Source: Salinicola halophyticus (GTDB lineage Bacteria > Pseudomonadota > Gammaproteobacteria > Pseudomonadales > Halomonadaceae). From it: a stretch of 64,000 bases of DNA. Below, one piece after another: positions 45,201 to 53,544 of the stretch. Location: NCBI RefSeq assembly GCF_003206695.1, contig NZ_PZJN01000005.1, forward strand, positions 42,483 through 106,482, written 5' to 3'. The notes under the pieces were generated by a model, which was not told where the DNA came from, did not search any database, and saw only the letters and a list, made by a program, of their open reading frames with translations. A program made the translations under genes and the position numbers. Each line of letters starts with the position of its first letter. The first letter of the stretch is position 1.

Positions 45201-46511
45201 CCAGAGCTGATCGATTCAGATTACCAGCATCGGTATTATGTGGATGGCAGTGCGACAGTGTTGGACGTTCGTGGTGACAGCGGAAATTGGCAGTCGCTTT
45301 TGGCCATTGGGTTGGGGAGCGGTGGAGCGGGATTGTTCACGCTTGATGTCACGAATCCGGCCAGCTTTTCGGCAGCCCATGCCGGTGCCATCGCGCACTG
45401 GGAGTATGGGCCGCAAGACGATATCGCCGCATTTGGCGGCCCCGCACAGATTGGGCATATCTACGACAAGCCCAACATCGTGCAACTGGAGAATGGTCGC
45501 TTCGCTGTCGTGGTCGGCAATGGCTATCAAAACGCTGCAGGCAAGGCCAGTCTCTACCTGCTTTACGCGCAAGGCCCCGGTGACGAGCCATGGCAGGCCA
45601 AACGCGATGTGGAGCGTTTGGTGCCGAGCGGTCAGACTGTCGGTGGCAACGGGATGATGGCAGTATCGATGGTCGATATCGACGGTAACGGTCGCGTCGA
45701 TCACGCTTATGGCGCCGATTTTCGGGGCAGTATCTGGCGTTTCGATCTATCCGCCGATACCGTTTGGCGTGCACCGGACAAACCGATTTTCACGTCAAAT
45801 CCAGGTCAGGTGCTGACATCCCCGCTCGAGATCGCTCGTCATCCTCAGGGCGGTGTCATGCTCTTCTTTGGCACGGGTGCCAGACCGGAGAGCGGGGTCG
45901 ATACGTCTCGCGCCAGCGATAGTTTTTATGCCGTTCGCGACAACCCGCTAACCTCGTCGGCGCTCATCGAGACTCTGACGCCCAAGCAATTGGGGGCGCC
46001 CCGCATTCTCTCGGGACCCGAGCAGGCCACGGACGGTACCGGGGTACCAATTCGATATCTGGAAACGGTCTCTCAGGATAGCTACCCCGAAAATGGGTGG
46101 TGGCTGGAATTCGGAGGTTCCGAACGGGCTATCAGTGGGGTGACTGTTCGAGGAAATCGCGTGCTCTTCACGACTCTCATCCCCGGGTCAGGCACCTGCG
46201 ACGCGATCGATTCCGGCTATCTCTACGAAATGAATGCGTGGTTCGGTAGTGCTTTTGCATTTCCGGTTCTCGACATTAACGACGATGGCGAAGTCGATGC
46301 CAAGGATGTGTATGTCGATGACGATCTTCGGCGAGTGCCGGTGGCGCGTATGACCAGCCAAGCGATGCAGCTGCCCCATGTGATGGTCAGCGATGATGGC
46401 AGCAAGGAGTTCAAGATCGGTGTGGATGCACTGGGAGGCCAGCAGGTCGTTACAGAATCCCCGCTCAATCGACTGCGCCTTGGCCGCGTCACCTGGCGAG
46501 TTCTGGAGTAA
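42258..46511 (+). CDS. pilY1: PilY1, type IV pilus tip adhesin/assembly factor
   Basis: 1417 residues, the largest gene of the window. Signal peptide ~1-21 (SWLLGFTLSLLISSAMA). No DxSxS von Willebrand A metal site is visible at the N-terminus; instead MIVMSNDHQWFAKAYSDWSD leads into the calcium-loop-like DIDGDGIID (~61). The C-terminal beta-propeller domain (~900-1400) shows RNRNAMLYVGGNDGMLHAFD, HRYYVDGSATVLD, DIDGNGRVDHAYGADFRG (~1140) and the loop DINDDGEVDAKD (~1339), typical of PilY1/PilC. Start with GGAGG upstream, overlapping pilX. Codon use in 42800-43700 is visibly more AT-rich than in neighbouring genes. Confidence 0.93.
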   Translation: MSSRSWLLGFTLSLLISSAMAADELAHVIPPGTQTDAKPRSMIVMSNDHQWFAKAYSDWSDIDGDGIIDTTYKESIEYYGYFDSQGCYQYDDGLAGGAFERVGDASSESYACTGNKSWSGNLLNWATMSRIDVIRKALYGGKRYRDNTTESTILERAFLPMDKHSFSKILTDQSVINRNTPFNGDTLTFCNTTYHPREYIFSGSVTSDKSPPLIRVATGNESSDKIGWPRWGNTETWQCPWRDERSNWSDFPYRDDAGSFEYRARVAVCDDPIGEDREDCRRYPGSAYAKPTGLLHRYAGDIEFGLFTGSYQNNKRGGVLRANFADFDREIADTGIFNYHDPDFGVNHNGGIQSGIVSNLDALRIARYSYERGFYDHNPGGDECPYGRTGPFANGKCSNWGNPLAEIGLESLRYIAGEPLPTTDFSVGEGDVEEKFIAGLTSPKWSNSTNDKWCAVNSMLLINGSEISYDSDDLDQANASLVSAAGITSETDAIGRAEGLGGRYFVGQTAASAGTGTDKYCTAKTIGGLSNVRGICPTAPGLEGSYNIAGLAKFAHDHTVIRSGDGRAGRKIDTYAVQLASNVPVVTIPGQGVSIIPACVNTQKIDPASGSAGPPGVKGRCAIVDFQVSQAADGQSGYFDATWEDSEAGGDYDLDVKVRINYDVEGERLHMTTRILQAAASETLGLGYVLSGTNGRYGVESRAGQIVVNDSDGFNVHQGINQYWNDYPESMCPRSAPCSSWDASSAAYRIGGSGQGQSLRPPLFYAAKYGNAAGADAYFEVNRIGDLAGQLQALLDDVIASRSRSGAGGAMGYEGDIDGSLFQTFYNYDNDTGWAGDVRQFKVDDDGRVTSGWSAQDRLSANPGDRQLIFRNTGGRGVEFSESTLMADGTLDRAQITALIAHYDKGKLGDIVGSTPALAGVPNTYYVPEDNDVSYTDFRTQYRNRNAMLYVGGNDGMLHAFDAKTGRERFGYIPGLLLSQLPELIDSDYQHRYYVDGSATVLDVRGDSGNWQSLLAIGLGSGGAGLFTLDVTNPASFSAAHAGAIAHWEYGPQDDIAAFGGPAQIGHIYDKPNIVQLENGRFAVVVGNGYQNAAGKASLYLLYAQGPGDEPWQAKRDVERLVPSGQTVGGNGMMAVSMVDIDGNGRVDHAYGADFRGSIWRFDLSADTVWRAPDKPIFTSNPGQVLTSPLEIARHPQGGVMLFFGTGARPESGVDTSRASDSFYAVRDNPLTSSALIETLTPKQLGAPRILSGPEQATDGTGVPIRYLETVSQDSYPENGWWLEFGGSERAISGVTVRGNRVLFTTLIPGSGTCDAIDSGYLYEMNAWFGSAFAFPVLDINDDGEVDAKDVYVDDDLRRVPVARMTSQAMQLPHVMVSDDGSKEFKIGVDALGGQQVVTESPLNRLRLGRVTWRVLE

Positions 46512-46514
46512 TTG

Positions 46515-46937
46515 ATGACCCATTCGAGACAACGCGGTTTTACCCTGATCGAGCTGATGATCGCGGTGGTGATCGTCGGCATTCTCGCCGCTATCGCGAT
46601 CCCGAGTTATCTCCGTTACGTTGAGCGGGCGCAGGCGCGAGATGCGCAGGCGGCCATGCAGTCGTTGGCACTGGCACTGGAGCGGCGCTACTCGCAGGCC
46701 TATCGCTACGGAGAGGACACGGACGGTGGTGTTCCACCGTCGGATCGCGATCTCTCGCCCAGCCAGTCGCCGGAGAGTGGCGATGCGAAGTACGACCTGA
46801 AGCTGACCATCGACGATAATGGCCAGGCCTACATTCTTCAGGCGAGTCGCGCAGATGGCAGAACCAGCGGAGCGTGTGATGCGATGAGCCTCGACAGCCA
46901 GGGCAAGCGTTCCCCCGCGCCGGGTATTTGCGATTAA
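46515..46937 (+). CDS. pilE: Type IV minor pilin PilE
   Basis: 140 residues. Short leader MTHSRQRG, then [20 protein letters not shown], a textbook type IVa pilin helix, followed by [19 protein letters not shown] and a small globular domain with a C-terminal cysteine pair (C118 and C139). Sequence and place (after pilY1) match PilE of the Pseudomonas fimU-pilVWXY1Y2E cluster rather than the major pilin PilA. GGAG lies 7 bases before the ATG. Last gene of the pilV-pilE operon; converges on the fimT-like gene. Confidence 0.92.
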   Translation: MTHSRQRGFTLIELMIAVVIVGILAAIAIPSYLRYVERAQARDAQAAMQSLALALERRYSQAYRYGEDTDGGVPPSDRDLSPSQSPESGDAKYDLKLTIDDNGQAYILQASRADGRTSGACDAMSLDSQGKRSPAPGICD

Positions 46938-46973
46938 GCCCGGTCCCGACTGGCTTTGAGGGGTTGTCCGGCG

Positions 46974-47570
46974 CTAGGTTTCCGACTCGTCGTCCGCGTC
47001 ACTGTCGGTATCATCCACCGGTTCGGTACGGATGCGCGCGAAGTGCACCACGATTTTGGTCCCGCCTGTCGTCAACGCAGGATTGGTCAGGATGAAGGTG
47101 CCTGCCTTGCGGTCGCGAGTGAAACCGAGCGGGGTGTACCCCAAGCCTTGCGAGAAGCTGCCGGGGTCGACGCTGACCTGACTGCCGCTGGGCTGACTGA
47201 CCACGATCAGTCGCTCATTGTCGTCGAGCGTCTTGTCGCCATTGCTATCGATGAACAACAGCAACGAACGATTCCATTGCCCATTGTCGCTGCAGCTCGC
47301 GCCATCCTGAGAGGGGCAGAGCCAGGTCGACTGCCCGCTGCTGGCGGCTTCCTGGCGCGCCCGCCGGAGCAATTGCCAGACACGTTCCACTTCGCTATCC
47401 AGCGTCATGCGCGCATTCAGGTTCGCCAATCCCGGTGCGGCCCAGCTCGCCAGGATGCCCATGACCACCACGCAGATCATCAGCTCGATCAAGGTGAAGC
47501 CGCGCTGTCGTTGGCGTCTCGAAGCGCAGCGATCAGTGCCAGTTTGCGAAGCTGAAGAGCAAGAAACCAT
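46974..47570 (-). CDS. fimT: GspH/FimT-family pseudopilin
   Basis: 198-residue minor pilin with leader ...RRQRQRG and the helix [20 protein letters not shown], followed by the GspH domain (LDSEVERVWQLLRRARQEAA, then NGQWNRSLLLFIDSNGDKTL). Most type IV pili have one FimT/FimU subunit in the tip complex with PilV, PilW and PilX; this gene supplies that role but is encoded on the opposite strand, at the end of the pil operon. The acidic C-terminal tail (DDTDSDADDESET) is unusual. FimU is an alternative name. Confidence 0.87.
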   Translation of the reverse strand: MVSCSSASQTGTDRCASRRQRQRGFTLIELMICVVVMGILASWAAPGLANLNARMTLDSEVERVWQLLRRARQEAASSGQSTWLCPSQDGASCSDNGQWNRSLLLFIDSNGDKTLDDNERLIVVSQPSGSQVSVDPGSFSQGLGYTPLGFTRDRKAGTFILTNPALTTGGTKIVVHFARIRTEPVDDTDSDADDESET

Positions 47571-47629
47571 TGCGGAGCCCGGGTTGTGGACGAATGATAG
47601 AATCGTCCTTTTGTCAGGATATCGACAGC

Positions 47630-48715
47630 ATGCAGGATTTCTTGATCGCGGGTGGCGGGGTCATCGGCATGATGACGGCGTTGCAACTGGCCGATGCCGG
47701 TCATTCGGTGGCGCTGGTCGAGCGCGGCCAGTGTGGTCGCGAGGCCTCCTGGGCGGGTGGGGGTATCGTCTCGCCGCTCTACCCTTGGCGGTATTCCCAA
47801 GCGATCTCGGCGTTGTCCAGCTGGTCCGAGGGCCGCTATCCCGAGCTGGCCGGCCGCCTGCTCGAGGAAACCGGTATCGATCCCGAATATCGTCAGAAAG
47901 GCCTGCTCTACCTGCGCGTCGAGGATGTCGATGCCGCGCTCGCCTGGGCGCGAGAGGTCGCCAAACCGCTGGCACGTATCGATGCCGAAACGCTCTATGC
48001 CAAGGAGCCCAACGCGGCACCGGGTTTCGACGGTGCGCTGTGGATGCCGACCCTCGGCAGCATCCGCAATCCGCGGTTGGGCCAGGCGCTGCGGGCGCGG
48101 CTGTTGCAGATGCCGAATGTGAGCCTGCATGAAGATTGCGAGGTCTCGGCGCTGATTCGCGAGGGAGACGCCATTCGAGGCGTTGCCACGTCACAGGGTG
48201 CGATCCGTGCCGGTCAGACGGTGGTCTGTGCCGGCGCCTGGTCGCGAGCGCTGCTGGCAGAGATTGGCGTCGAGCTGGCGGTTCGGCCGGTCAAGGGCCA
48301 GATGATCCTGTTCAAGGCGCCACCGGGGCTGGTCGAGCGGGTTGTGCTCAAGGATGGGCGCTACGTGATTCCGCGCGGAGACGGTCGGATACTGGCGGGA
48401 TCGACGCTCGAGGAAGTGGGATTCGACAAGCAGACGACCGAGCAGGCTTACGCCTCGTTGCACGAAAGCGCACTCTCCATCGTCCCGGCGCTGGCCGAGT
48501 GTCCGGTAGAGCATCACTGGGCGGGCCTGCGTCCGGGCTCGCCGGACGGCATACCGACGATCGGTGCGGTGCCCGGGTTCGAGGGGCTCCATGTCAACGC
48601 CGGCCACTATCGCAATGGTTTGGTGCTGGCGCCGGCCGCTACCCGGCTACTGGTCGACCAGCTGATTGGCTGCGAGCCGATCGTCGATCCTCGACCTTAC
48701 CGACCCATAGGCTGA
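47630..48715 (+). CDS. thiO: FAD-dependent glycine oxidase ThiO
   Basis: 361 residues from MQDFLIAGGGVIGMMTALQL (Rossmann GGGVIG). Oxidises glycine to iminoacetate/glyoxylate imine for thiazole synthesis in thiamine formation. DAO-family blocks: GGGIVSPLYPWRY (~44), RGVATSQGAIRAGQTVVCAGAWS (two parts), YVIPRGDGRILAGSTLEEVG and the closing HYRNGLVLAPAATRLLVD. AGGA lies ~10 bases before the ATG. No other thi gene adjoins it and no TPP element is seen upstream, so a generic D-amino-acid oxidase remains possible. Confidence 0.88.
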   Translation: MQDFLIAGGGVIGMMTALQLADAGHSVALVERGQCGREASWAGGGIVSPLYPWRYSQAISALSSWSEGRYPELAGRLLEETGIDPEYRQKGLLYLRVEDVDAALAWAREVAKPLARIDAETLYAKEPNAAPGFDGALWMPTLGSIRNPRLGQALRARLLQMPNVSLHEDCEVSALIREGDAIRGVATSQGAIRAGQTVVCAGAWSRALLAEIGVELAVRPVKGQMILFKAPPGLVERVVLKDGRYVIPRGDGRILAGSTLEEVGFDKQTTEQAYASLHESALSIVPALAECPVEHHWAGLRPGSPDGIPTIGAVPGFEGLHVNAGHYRNGLVLAPAATRLLVDQLIGCEPIVDPRPYRPIG

Positions 48716-48829
48716 ACCGAGCGGTGCGTCAGCGCTGTGGGATTTTGCCTCTGCGCATGGCATGCGCGAAAATGGACGACAGCCAACGAGGCGCTCGAGC
48801 GCCGCATCTGTCTGGAGACGAGTTTACTC

Positions 48830-50470
48830 ATGCAAGATCTGACCCTGGTGATGGCGCAGCTGGACCCGATGGTGGGGGATATCGCCGGTAACGCCGCCAC
48901 GGCGATCGAGGCCGTGCGCGAAGCCCGCATCGAACATGGTGCGGACGTGGTCGTGTTCAGCGAGCTGTTCCTGACCGGCTATCCGCCGGAGGATCTGCTG
49001 CTGCGCGGCGCGATGGAATCACGCCTGCAGGAAGCGCTGGAGGAGATGGCGCGCAAGATCGACAAGATCGCACCGGAGACACTGGTCATCGTGGGTTATC
49101 CCGGCATGCGAGACGGTCAGCGTCGCAATCTGGCGGGCGTACTGCTGGGCGGTCAATGGCGCGGCGAGTATGCCAAGCAGGCCCTACCCAACTATCAGGT
49201 CTTCGACGAGGACCGATATTTCGAGTCGGGGGACGAGCCGCTGGTGATCGAGCATCAGGGCGCGCGACTCGGCATCCTGATCTGCGAGGATCTCTGGGAT
49301 GGAGCGCCGGTGCGGCAATCGGCCGAAGCCGGGGCGGATATTCTGGTGACGCTGAACGCCTCGCCGTTTCATCTCGACAAGCCTGCCGAGCGCGAACGCC
49401 TGTTTGCTGAGCGCGCGCGGGAGGTGGACAAGCCGCTGGTCTACGTCAACGCGATCGGCGGCCAGGACGAACTGGTATTCGACGGGGGATCACTGGTGCT
49501 CGATGCGGCAGGCGAAGTCGCCGTGCGCGCGCCGTTCTGGCAGGTCGGGCTAATGCCGGTGCGCTTTACCCGTGACGCGGACGGCTGGACTCCCGCGGCC
49601 GGCGAGCGCGAGCCGCTGCTCGATGCCGAAGAAAATCTCTACTGCGCGCTGGTGACGGGGCTGCGCGACTATGTCAACAAGAGCGGTTTCAAGGGCGTGG
49701 TGATGGGGCTTTCCGGCGGTATCGACTCGTCGCTGTCGCTGGCCATCGCGGTAGACGCGCTGGGGCCGGAGCGGGTCCACGCGGTGATGATGCCGTATCA
49801 CTATACCGCCGAGATCTCCCAGGCCGATGCCGCCGAGCAGGCCAGGATGCTCGGCGTCGGTTACGAGGTCATGCCGATTGCGCCGATGGTCGAAGCCTTC
49901 ACCGCAACGCTGGCCCAGAGCTTCGAAGGATTGGCAGCGGACACCACTGAGGAGAATCTACAGTCGCGGGTGCGCGGCGTGCTGCTGATGGCGATCTCCA
50001 ACAAGAAGGGGCTGATGGTTCAGACCACCGGCAACAAGAGCGAGATGGCGGTGGGCTACGCAACGCTATACGGCGACATGGTCGGGGGCTACAACGCGCT
50101 CAAGGATGTCTACAAGACCTGGGTCTATCGACTGGCCAACTGGCGCAACGCCCAGGATCCTGCGATCCCCGAGCGCGTGATCACGCGGCCGCCCTCTGCC
50201 GAGCTGGCGCCGGACCAGCAGGATAGCGATTCGCTGCCGGGCTACGACGTGCTGGACGCGATTCTCGAGCGTTATATCGAAGGCGACATGAGCGCCGAGG
50301 CGATCATCGAAGCCGGCTTCGAGCGCGACGACGTCTACCAAGTGGTCAAGCTGGTCGATCGCAACGAGTACAAGCGGCGTCAGGCGCCGGTCGGCGTGAG
50401 AGTGACGCTGCGCGGCTTCGGGCGCGACCGCCGCTACCCCATCGTCAACGGCTGGCAGCCGGGGAGCTAG
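48830..50470 (+). CDS. nadE: Glutamine-dependent NAD+ synthetase
   Basis: 546 residues: N-terminal carbon-nitrogen hydrolase (glutaminase) domain ~1-255 with catalytic Glu (SELFLTGYPPEDLL), Lys and Cys in LGILICEDLWDGAPV, and the C-terminal ammonia-dependent synthetase domain with the pyrophosphatase loop GLSGGIDSSLSLAIAVDALG (~297-316), QTTGNKSEMAVGYATLYGDM and VYKTWVYRLANW. Catalyses the last step of NAD synthesis, amidating deamido-NAD with glutamine. A frame starting at 48737 exists but the conserved sequence begins at MQDLTLVMAQLDP. Ends with a strong terminator. Confidence 0.96.
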   Translation: MQDLTLVMAQLDPMVGDIAGNAATAIEAVREARIEHGADVVVFSELFLTGYPPEDLLLRGAMESRLQEALEEMARKIDKIAPETLVIVGYPGMRDGQRRNLAGVLLGGQWRGEYAKQALPNYQVFDEDRYFESGDEPLVIEHQGARLGILICEDLWDGAPVRQSAEAGADILVTLNASPFHLDKPAERERLFAERAREVDKPLVYVNAIGGQDELVFDGGSLVLDAAGEVAVRAPFWQVGLMPVRFTRDADGWTPAAGEREPLLDAEENLYCALVTGLRDYVNKSGFKGVVMGLSGGIDSSLSLAIAVDALGPERVHAVMMPYHYTAEISQADAAEQARMLGVGYEVMPIAPMVEAFTATLAQSFEGLAADTTEENLQSRVRGVLLMAISNKKGLMVQTTGNKSEMAVGYATLYGDMVGGYNALKDVYKTWVYRLANWRNAQDPAIPERVITRPPSAELAPDQQDSDSLPGYDVLDAILERYIEGDMSAEAIIEAGFERDDVYQVVKLVDRNEYKRRQAPVGVRVTLRGFGRDRRYPIVNGWQPGS

Positions 50471-50497
50471 AATTTCTTCTGCTTTGGAGCCAACGAA

Positions 50498-50538
50498 AAG
50501 CGCCGCTTGCCTTGTCAGCAAGCGGCGCTTTCGATTTT
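50498..50538 (+). terminator. Terminator after nadE
   Basis: Perfect 13-base stem AAGCGCCGCTTGC / GCAAGCGGCGCTT (50498-50510, 50518-50530), loop CTTGTCA, then TCGATTTT. Confidence 0.92.
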
Positions 50539-50539
50539 A

Positions 50540-50578
50540 AGCTCGTAGCTCGTAGCTCGTAGCTCGTAGCTCGTAGCT
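50540..50578. repeat. Heptanucleotide microsatellite (AGCTCGT)5.6
   Basis: Five perfect 7-base copies of AGCTCGT (50540-50574) plus a partial AGCT, wedged between the nadE terminator and the bamD stop codon at 50579-50581. The unit contains the palindrome AGCT. Confidence 0.95.
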
Positions 50579-51391
50579 TCAGCCCTTGAGCGTCAGCGGC
50601 GGATCGACGTCGACGTGCTTGGGCACGAAGGTATCGCCATCGAGCTGGCTATTGTCGGGGTCGTTGTGAATCAACGTCTGCAGCACGGTCTGGGCGCGGT
50701 CGCGCATGTTGAGGCCGAGATAGCCTTCGACCATGACGGCCAGCGCGTCGCGGGTTGCCTCGGCCTTCGGGTAGTGCTCGATGACCCAGCGTCCGCGCTC
50801 GACGGCCGCGACGTAGGCGCCCTTGCGTAGATAGAAGTCGGCCACCTGCAGCTCATGGCGCGCCAGAACGTTGCGCAGATAGATGACGCGCTGACGGGCG
50901 TCCGGCGCGTAGGCGCTGTCGGGGAAGCGACGCACCAGTTCGCCGAAGTCGACGTAGGCATCCCTGGACGCGCCCAGATCGCGCTTGGAGATATCGATCA
51001 GGGCCAGACTCTCGAGGCTGAAGCGCCCTGCCTGATACGCTCCGAGACCGCGCATGTAGTAGGCGTAGTCGACCTGGGGATGATCCGGATGGAGGCGGAT
51101 GAAACGGCTGGCGGCAGCGCGAGTCTGTTCCCAGTCCTCGACCTCGTAGTAGGCGTAGATCAGTTCGAGCTGGGCCTGTTCGGCATAACGTCCAAACGGG
51201 AAGCGTGTATCGAGGGCTTCCAGCTGTTTGACGGCAGTCGTGTAACGGCCGGCATCGAGGGAGCTCTGGGCCTGCTGGTAAAGATCCTGTTCCTGCAGGT
51301 CGGGGGCAGGCTCGTTGCTGGCGCAGCCAGCGAGCAGGGTGCCTACCACCAACATGGCGGCCAGAGCGGAACATCGCGCAGAAAATCGCAT
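50579..51391 (-). CDS. bamD: Outer membrane protein assembly factor BamD
   Basis: Essential lipoprotein of the BAM complex that inserts beta-barrel proteins. About 270 residues. The signal peptide ends in the lipobox VVGTLLAGC, and the mature part has tetratricopeptide-like helices (DLYQQAQSSLDAGRYTTAVK, YYEVEDWEQTRAAASRFIRL, YLRKGAYVAAVERGRWVIEH). Three consecutive ATG codons (51397, 51394, 51391) follow GAGG; the third has the best spacing. Divergent from rluD, the standard BamD/RluD arrangement. Confidence 0.96.
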   Translation of the reverse strand: MRFSARCSALAAMLVVGTLLAGCASNEPAPDLQEQDLYQQAQSSLDAGRYTTAVKQLEALDTRFPFGRYAEQAQLELIYAYYEVEDWEQTRAAASRFIRLHPDHPQVDYAYYMRGLGAYQAGRFSLESLALIDISKRDLGASRDAYVDFGELVRRFPDSAYAPDARQRVIYLRNVLARHELQVADFYLRKGAYVAAVERGRWVIEHYPKAEATRDALAVMVEGYLGLNMRDRAQTVLQTLIHNDPDNSQLDGDTFVPKHVDVDPPLTLKG

Positions 51392-51469
51392 CATCATCCT
51401 CGTATCAACCATTCCTTGGCGGCCGTGCTAGAATCCGCCGAATCCGACTCACTATAAAGCAAACCTTTG

Positions 51470-51521
51470 TGCTGACGAAACGCACTCACGAAACGTGCTG
51501 ACGAAACGCACCGGCGAAACG
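51470..51521 (+). repeat. 26-bp tandem duplication in the rluD leader
   Basis: Two 26-base units (51470-51495, 51496-51521) start TGCTGACGAAACGCAC and end GCGAAACG/ACGAAACG; each is itself two ~13-base half-units around CGAAACG. The array ends 16 bases before the rluD start. Confidence 0.82.
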
Positions 51522-51537
51522 GACCCCATTCCCACGT

Positions 51538-52497
51538 ATGGCCGACATCCTAAAGCGTGACGAGCGCATACCCGAGCATCTGGCCGGACGACGTCTCGAC
51601 CAGACCGCCGCCGAAATGTTCCCCGAATTCTCGCGAGAACGCCTGAAAGGGTGGATTCAACAGGGCGAACTGACGATCAACGGCCAGCCGGCGCGACCCA
51701 AGGATAAGGTGATCGGCGGCGAGCGGCTAGCGCTCGATACCCAGCTCCAGGAAGAGACGCGCTGGGAGGCTCAAGAGATTCCGCTATCGATCGTGTTCGA
51801 GGACGACGACGTGATGGTCATCGACAAGCCCGCGGGTCTGGTCGTGCATCCCGCTGCCGGCAACCCCGACGGCACCCTGCTCAATGCGCTGCTGCATCAC
51901 CATGCGCCGCTGGCGGCGGTGCCGCGTGCCGGTATCGTCCATCGTCTCGACAAGGACACCACCGGGCTGATGATGGTGGCGAAAACCCTGACGGCACAGA
52001 CCGCACTGGTGACGCAGCTGCAGGCGCGGACGGTATCGCGAGAGTACGATGCCATCGTCGTCGGGGCGATGACGGCTGGCGGCAAGGTGGACGCGCCGAT
52101 CGGCCGCCACCCCAAGGATCGCCAGCGTCAGGCGGTGACCGAGGCGGGCAAGCCCGCGGTCACGCACTACCGGGTCCAGGAGCGATTTCGCGCACATACT
52201 CACGTTCGCTGTCGGCTCGAAACCGGGCGCACGCACCAGATCCGCGTGCATCTGGCCCATGTTCGCTATCCGCTGATCGGCGACCCCGTCTATGGGGGGC
52301 GATTGAAAATGCCCGCCGGCAGCAGTGAATCACTGAAGACGGTGCTGCGAGAATTCCCGCGCCAGGCGTTGCACGCCCACAAACTTCGCTTCCAGCATCC
52401 GGTCAGCGGGGCGCCGGTCGAATGCAAGGCGCCCTTGCCGGACGACATGTTCATGCTGCTGGACGAGCTGCGCGAGGATCGGGAGTCGGATCGATGA
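51538..52497 (+). CDS. rluD: 23S rRNA pseudouridine(1911/1915/1917) synthase RluD
   Basis: 319 residues. S4-like RNA-binding domain ~15-80 (RLDQTAAEMFPEFSRERLKG), then the RluA-type catalytic domain with the aspartate in RAGIVHRLDKDTTGLMMVAK (~134-153), VVHPAAGNPDGTLLNALL and the RTHQIRVHLAH motif (~231-241). Isomerises uridines in helix 69 of 23S rRNA. No clear ribosome-binding site: the leader consists of ACGAAACG repeats. Stop overlaps pgeF start (ATGA). Confidence 0.95.
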   Translation: MADILKRDERIPEHLAGRRLDQTAAEMFPEFSRERLKGWIQQGELTINGQPARPKDKVIGGERLALDTQLQEETRWEAQEIPLSIVFEDDDVMVIDKPAGLVVHPAAGNPDGTLLNALLHHHAPLAAVPRAGIVHRLDKDTTGLMMVAKTLTAQTALVTQLQARTVSREYDAIVVGAMTAGGKVDAPIGRHPKDRQRQAVTEAGKPAVTHYRVQERFRAHTHVRCRLETGRTHQIRVHLAHVRYPLIGDPVYGGRLKMPAGSSESLKTVLREFPRQALHAHKLRFQHPVSGAPVECKAPLPDDMFMLLDELREDRESDR

Positions 52498-53300
52498 GTT
52501 CTGAAGCCTGTTCGCCGGCCTCGGCAACCGCTCCCGCGTCAACGCGGGATGAGGCGCCGACACTTTTACTGCCCGACTGGCCCGCGGCGAGCACGGTGGG
52601 GGCGTTCGTCACCACACGCGAAACCGGCCCCAGCCGTGGAGATTTCGCGGCCTTCAACCCGGCGGCTCACGTCGGGGACGATCCCGAATCCGTGGTTCGC
52701 TGTCGGGACCGGCTGGTTGCCGAGGTCGGCGACGAACGGCCGCTGTTGTGGCTCGACCAGGTACATGGCGCTCGTGTCATGCAGAGCTATCAGGAAAGAT
52801 ATCGGCAGCATCCGCCCCAGGCTGACGCTTCGGTGGCGTTCGACCGCGGCCACGCCTGCGTCATCTTGACCGCTGACTGCCTGCCGGTCTTTTTCTGTGA
52901 CCGTCAGGGAACGCGTGTGGGGCTGGCTCACGCCGGTTGGCGAGGGCTTGCCGGTGGGGTGCTCGAGGCGAGCGTGGCGGCGCTGGGCGTCGACCCCGAA
53001 GAACTGATGGTGTGGATGGGCCCGGCGATTTCCAATGCTCAATTCGAGGTCGGTCCCGAGGTCTTCGAGGCCTTCGTTGCGATGCAGCCCGAAGCCGAAA
53101 TCGCTTTCGAGCGCAGCCCCTACCGCCTGAATCACTATATGGCGGATCTTTATCGCCTCGCCCGGCTACGGCTGGAGCGCATCGGGGTTCTCTCGATCAG
53201 CGGCGGGCATTTCTGTACCGCCTGCGACACGCGTTTCTACTCGCATCGTCGCGACGACGGCCATACGGGGCGAATGGCCAGCGTCATCTGGTTGCGCTGA
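52494..53300 (+). CDS. pgeF: PgeF/YfiH, peptidoglycan-editing copper/zinc oxidoreductase (LACC1 family)
   Basis: 268 residues. Family motifs with metal-binding His and Cys residues: LDQVHGARV (~89-97), ADASVAFDRGHACVILTADC (~108-127), GLAHAGWRGLAGGVLE (~143-158), then CTACDTRFYSHRRDDG near the end. Related enzymes show laccase-like, nucleoside phosphorylase or muropeptide-editing activity (removal of mis-incorporated L-Ser in E. coli YfiH). Coupled to rluD by ATGA and followed by clpB, the conserved rluD-yfiH-clpB order. Which activity holds here is unknown. Confidence 0.93.
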   Translation: MSSEACSPASATAPASTRDEAPTLLLPDWPAASTVGAFVTTRETGPSRGDFAAFNPAAHVGDDPESVVRCRDRLVAEVGDERPLLWLDQVHGARVMQSYQERYRQHPPQADASVAFDRGHACVILTADCLPVFFCDRQGTRVGLAHAGWRGLAGGVLEASVAALGVDPEELMVWMGPAISNAQFEVGPEVFEAFVAMQPEAEIAFERSPYRLNHYMADLYRLARLRLERIGVLSISGGHFCTACDTRFYSHRRDDGHTGRMASVIWLR

Positions 53301-53462
53301 CTCACGTCCCGGTCGTTGTTCTCGGCTGTCTTTTTTGACCTCACATCACCTCACCCCATCTCCTCTCACCTCATCTCTCGGCCGCTTGTTCGATGTTGGT
53401 CGGGTTTCATGAATCTGATTCGTCTGGAGCGCTCTGCCGCAGCGAATTTTTCATGCGTCATG

Positions 53463-53490
53463 CTTGAAAATCTTCAACATACCTCCATTT
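53463..53490 (+). promoter_or_regulatory. Sigma-32 (heat-shock) promoter of clpB
   Basis: CTTGAAA (53463-53469), a 13-base spacer and CTCCATTT (53483-53490), against the sigma-32 consensus CTTGAAA-N13/14-CCCCATnT: one mismatch. The transcript would start near 53497, about 60 bases before clpB. Confidence 0.88.
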
Positions 53491-53514
53491 AAGTGTCAAC
53501 TAATGAACAACTGA

Positions 53515-53544
53515 GCCGCCAGGCCATGACCTGTGGCGGCTTTT
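53515..53544 (+). other. Hairpin with T-run in the clpB 5' leader
   Basis: GCCGCCA (53515-53521) pairs with TGGCGGC (53534-53540), or GCCGCC-AGG with CCT-GGCGGC around a two-base bulge, followed at once by TTTT and then the clpB ribosome-binding site GGAGGA. It could be an attenuator, an RNA-thermometer-like element or merely leader structure. Confidence 0.6.

Noticed and set aside
50540..50578. Short regular repeat considered as a CRISPR fragment
   Set aside because: Seven-base units with no spacers; a microsatellite. None of the other arrays has unique spacers between identical repeats either.
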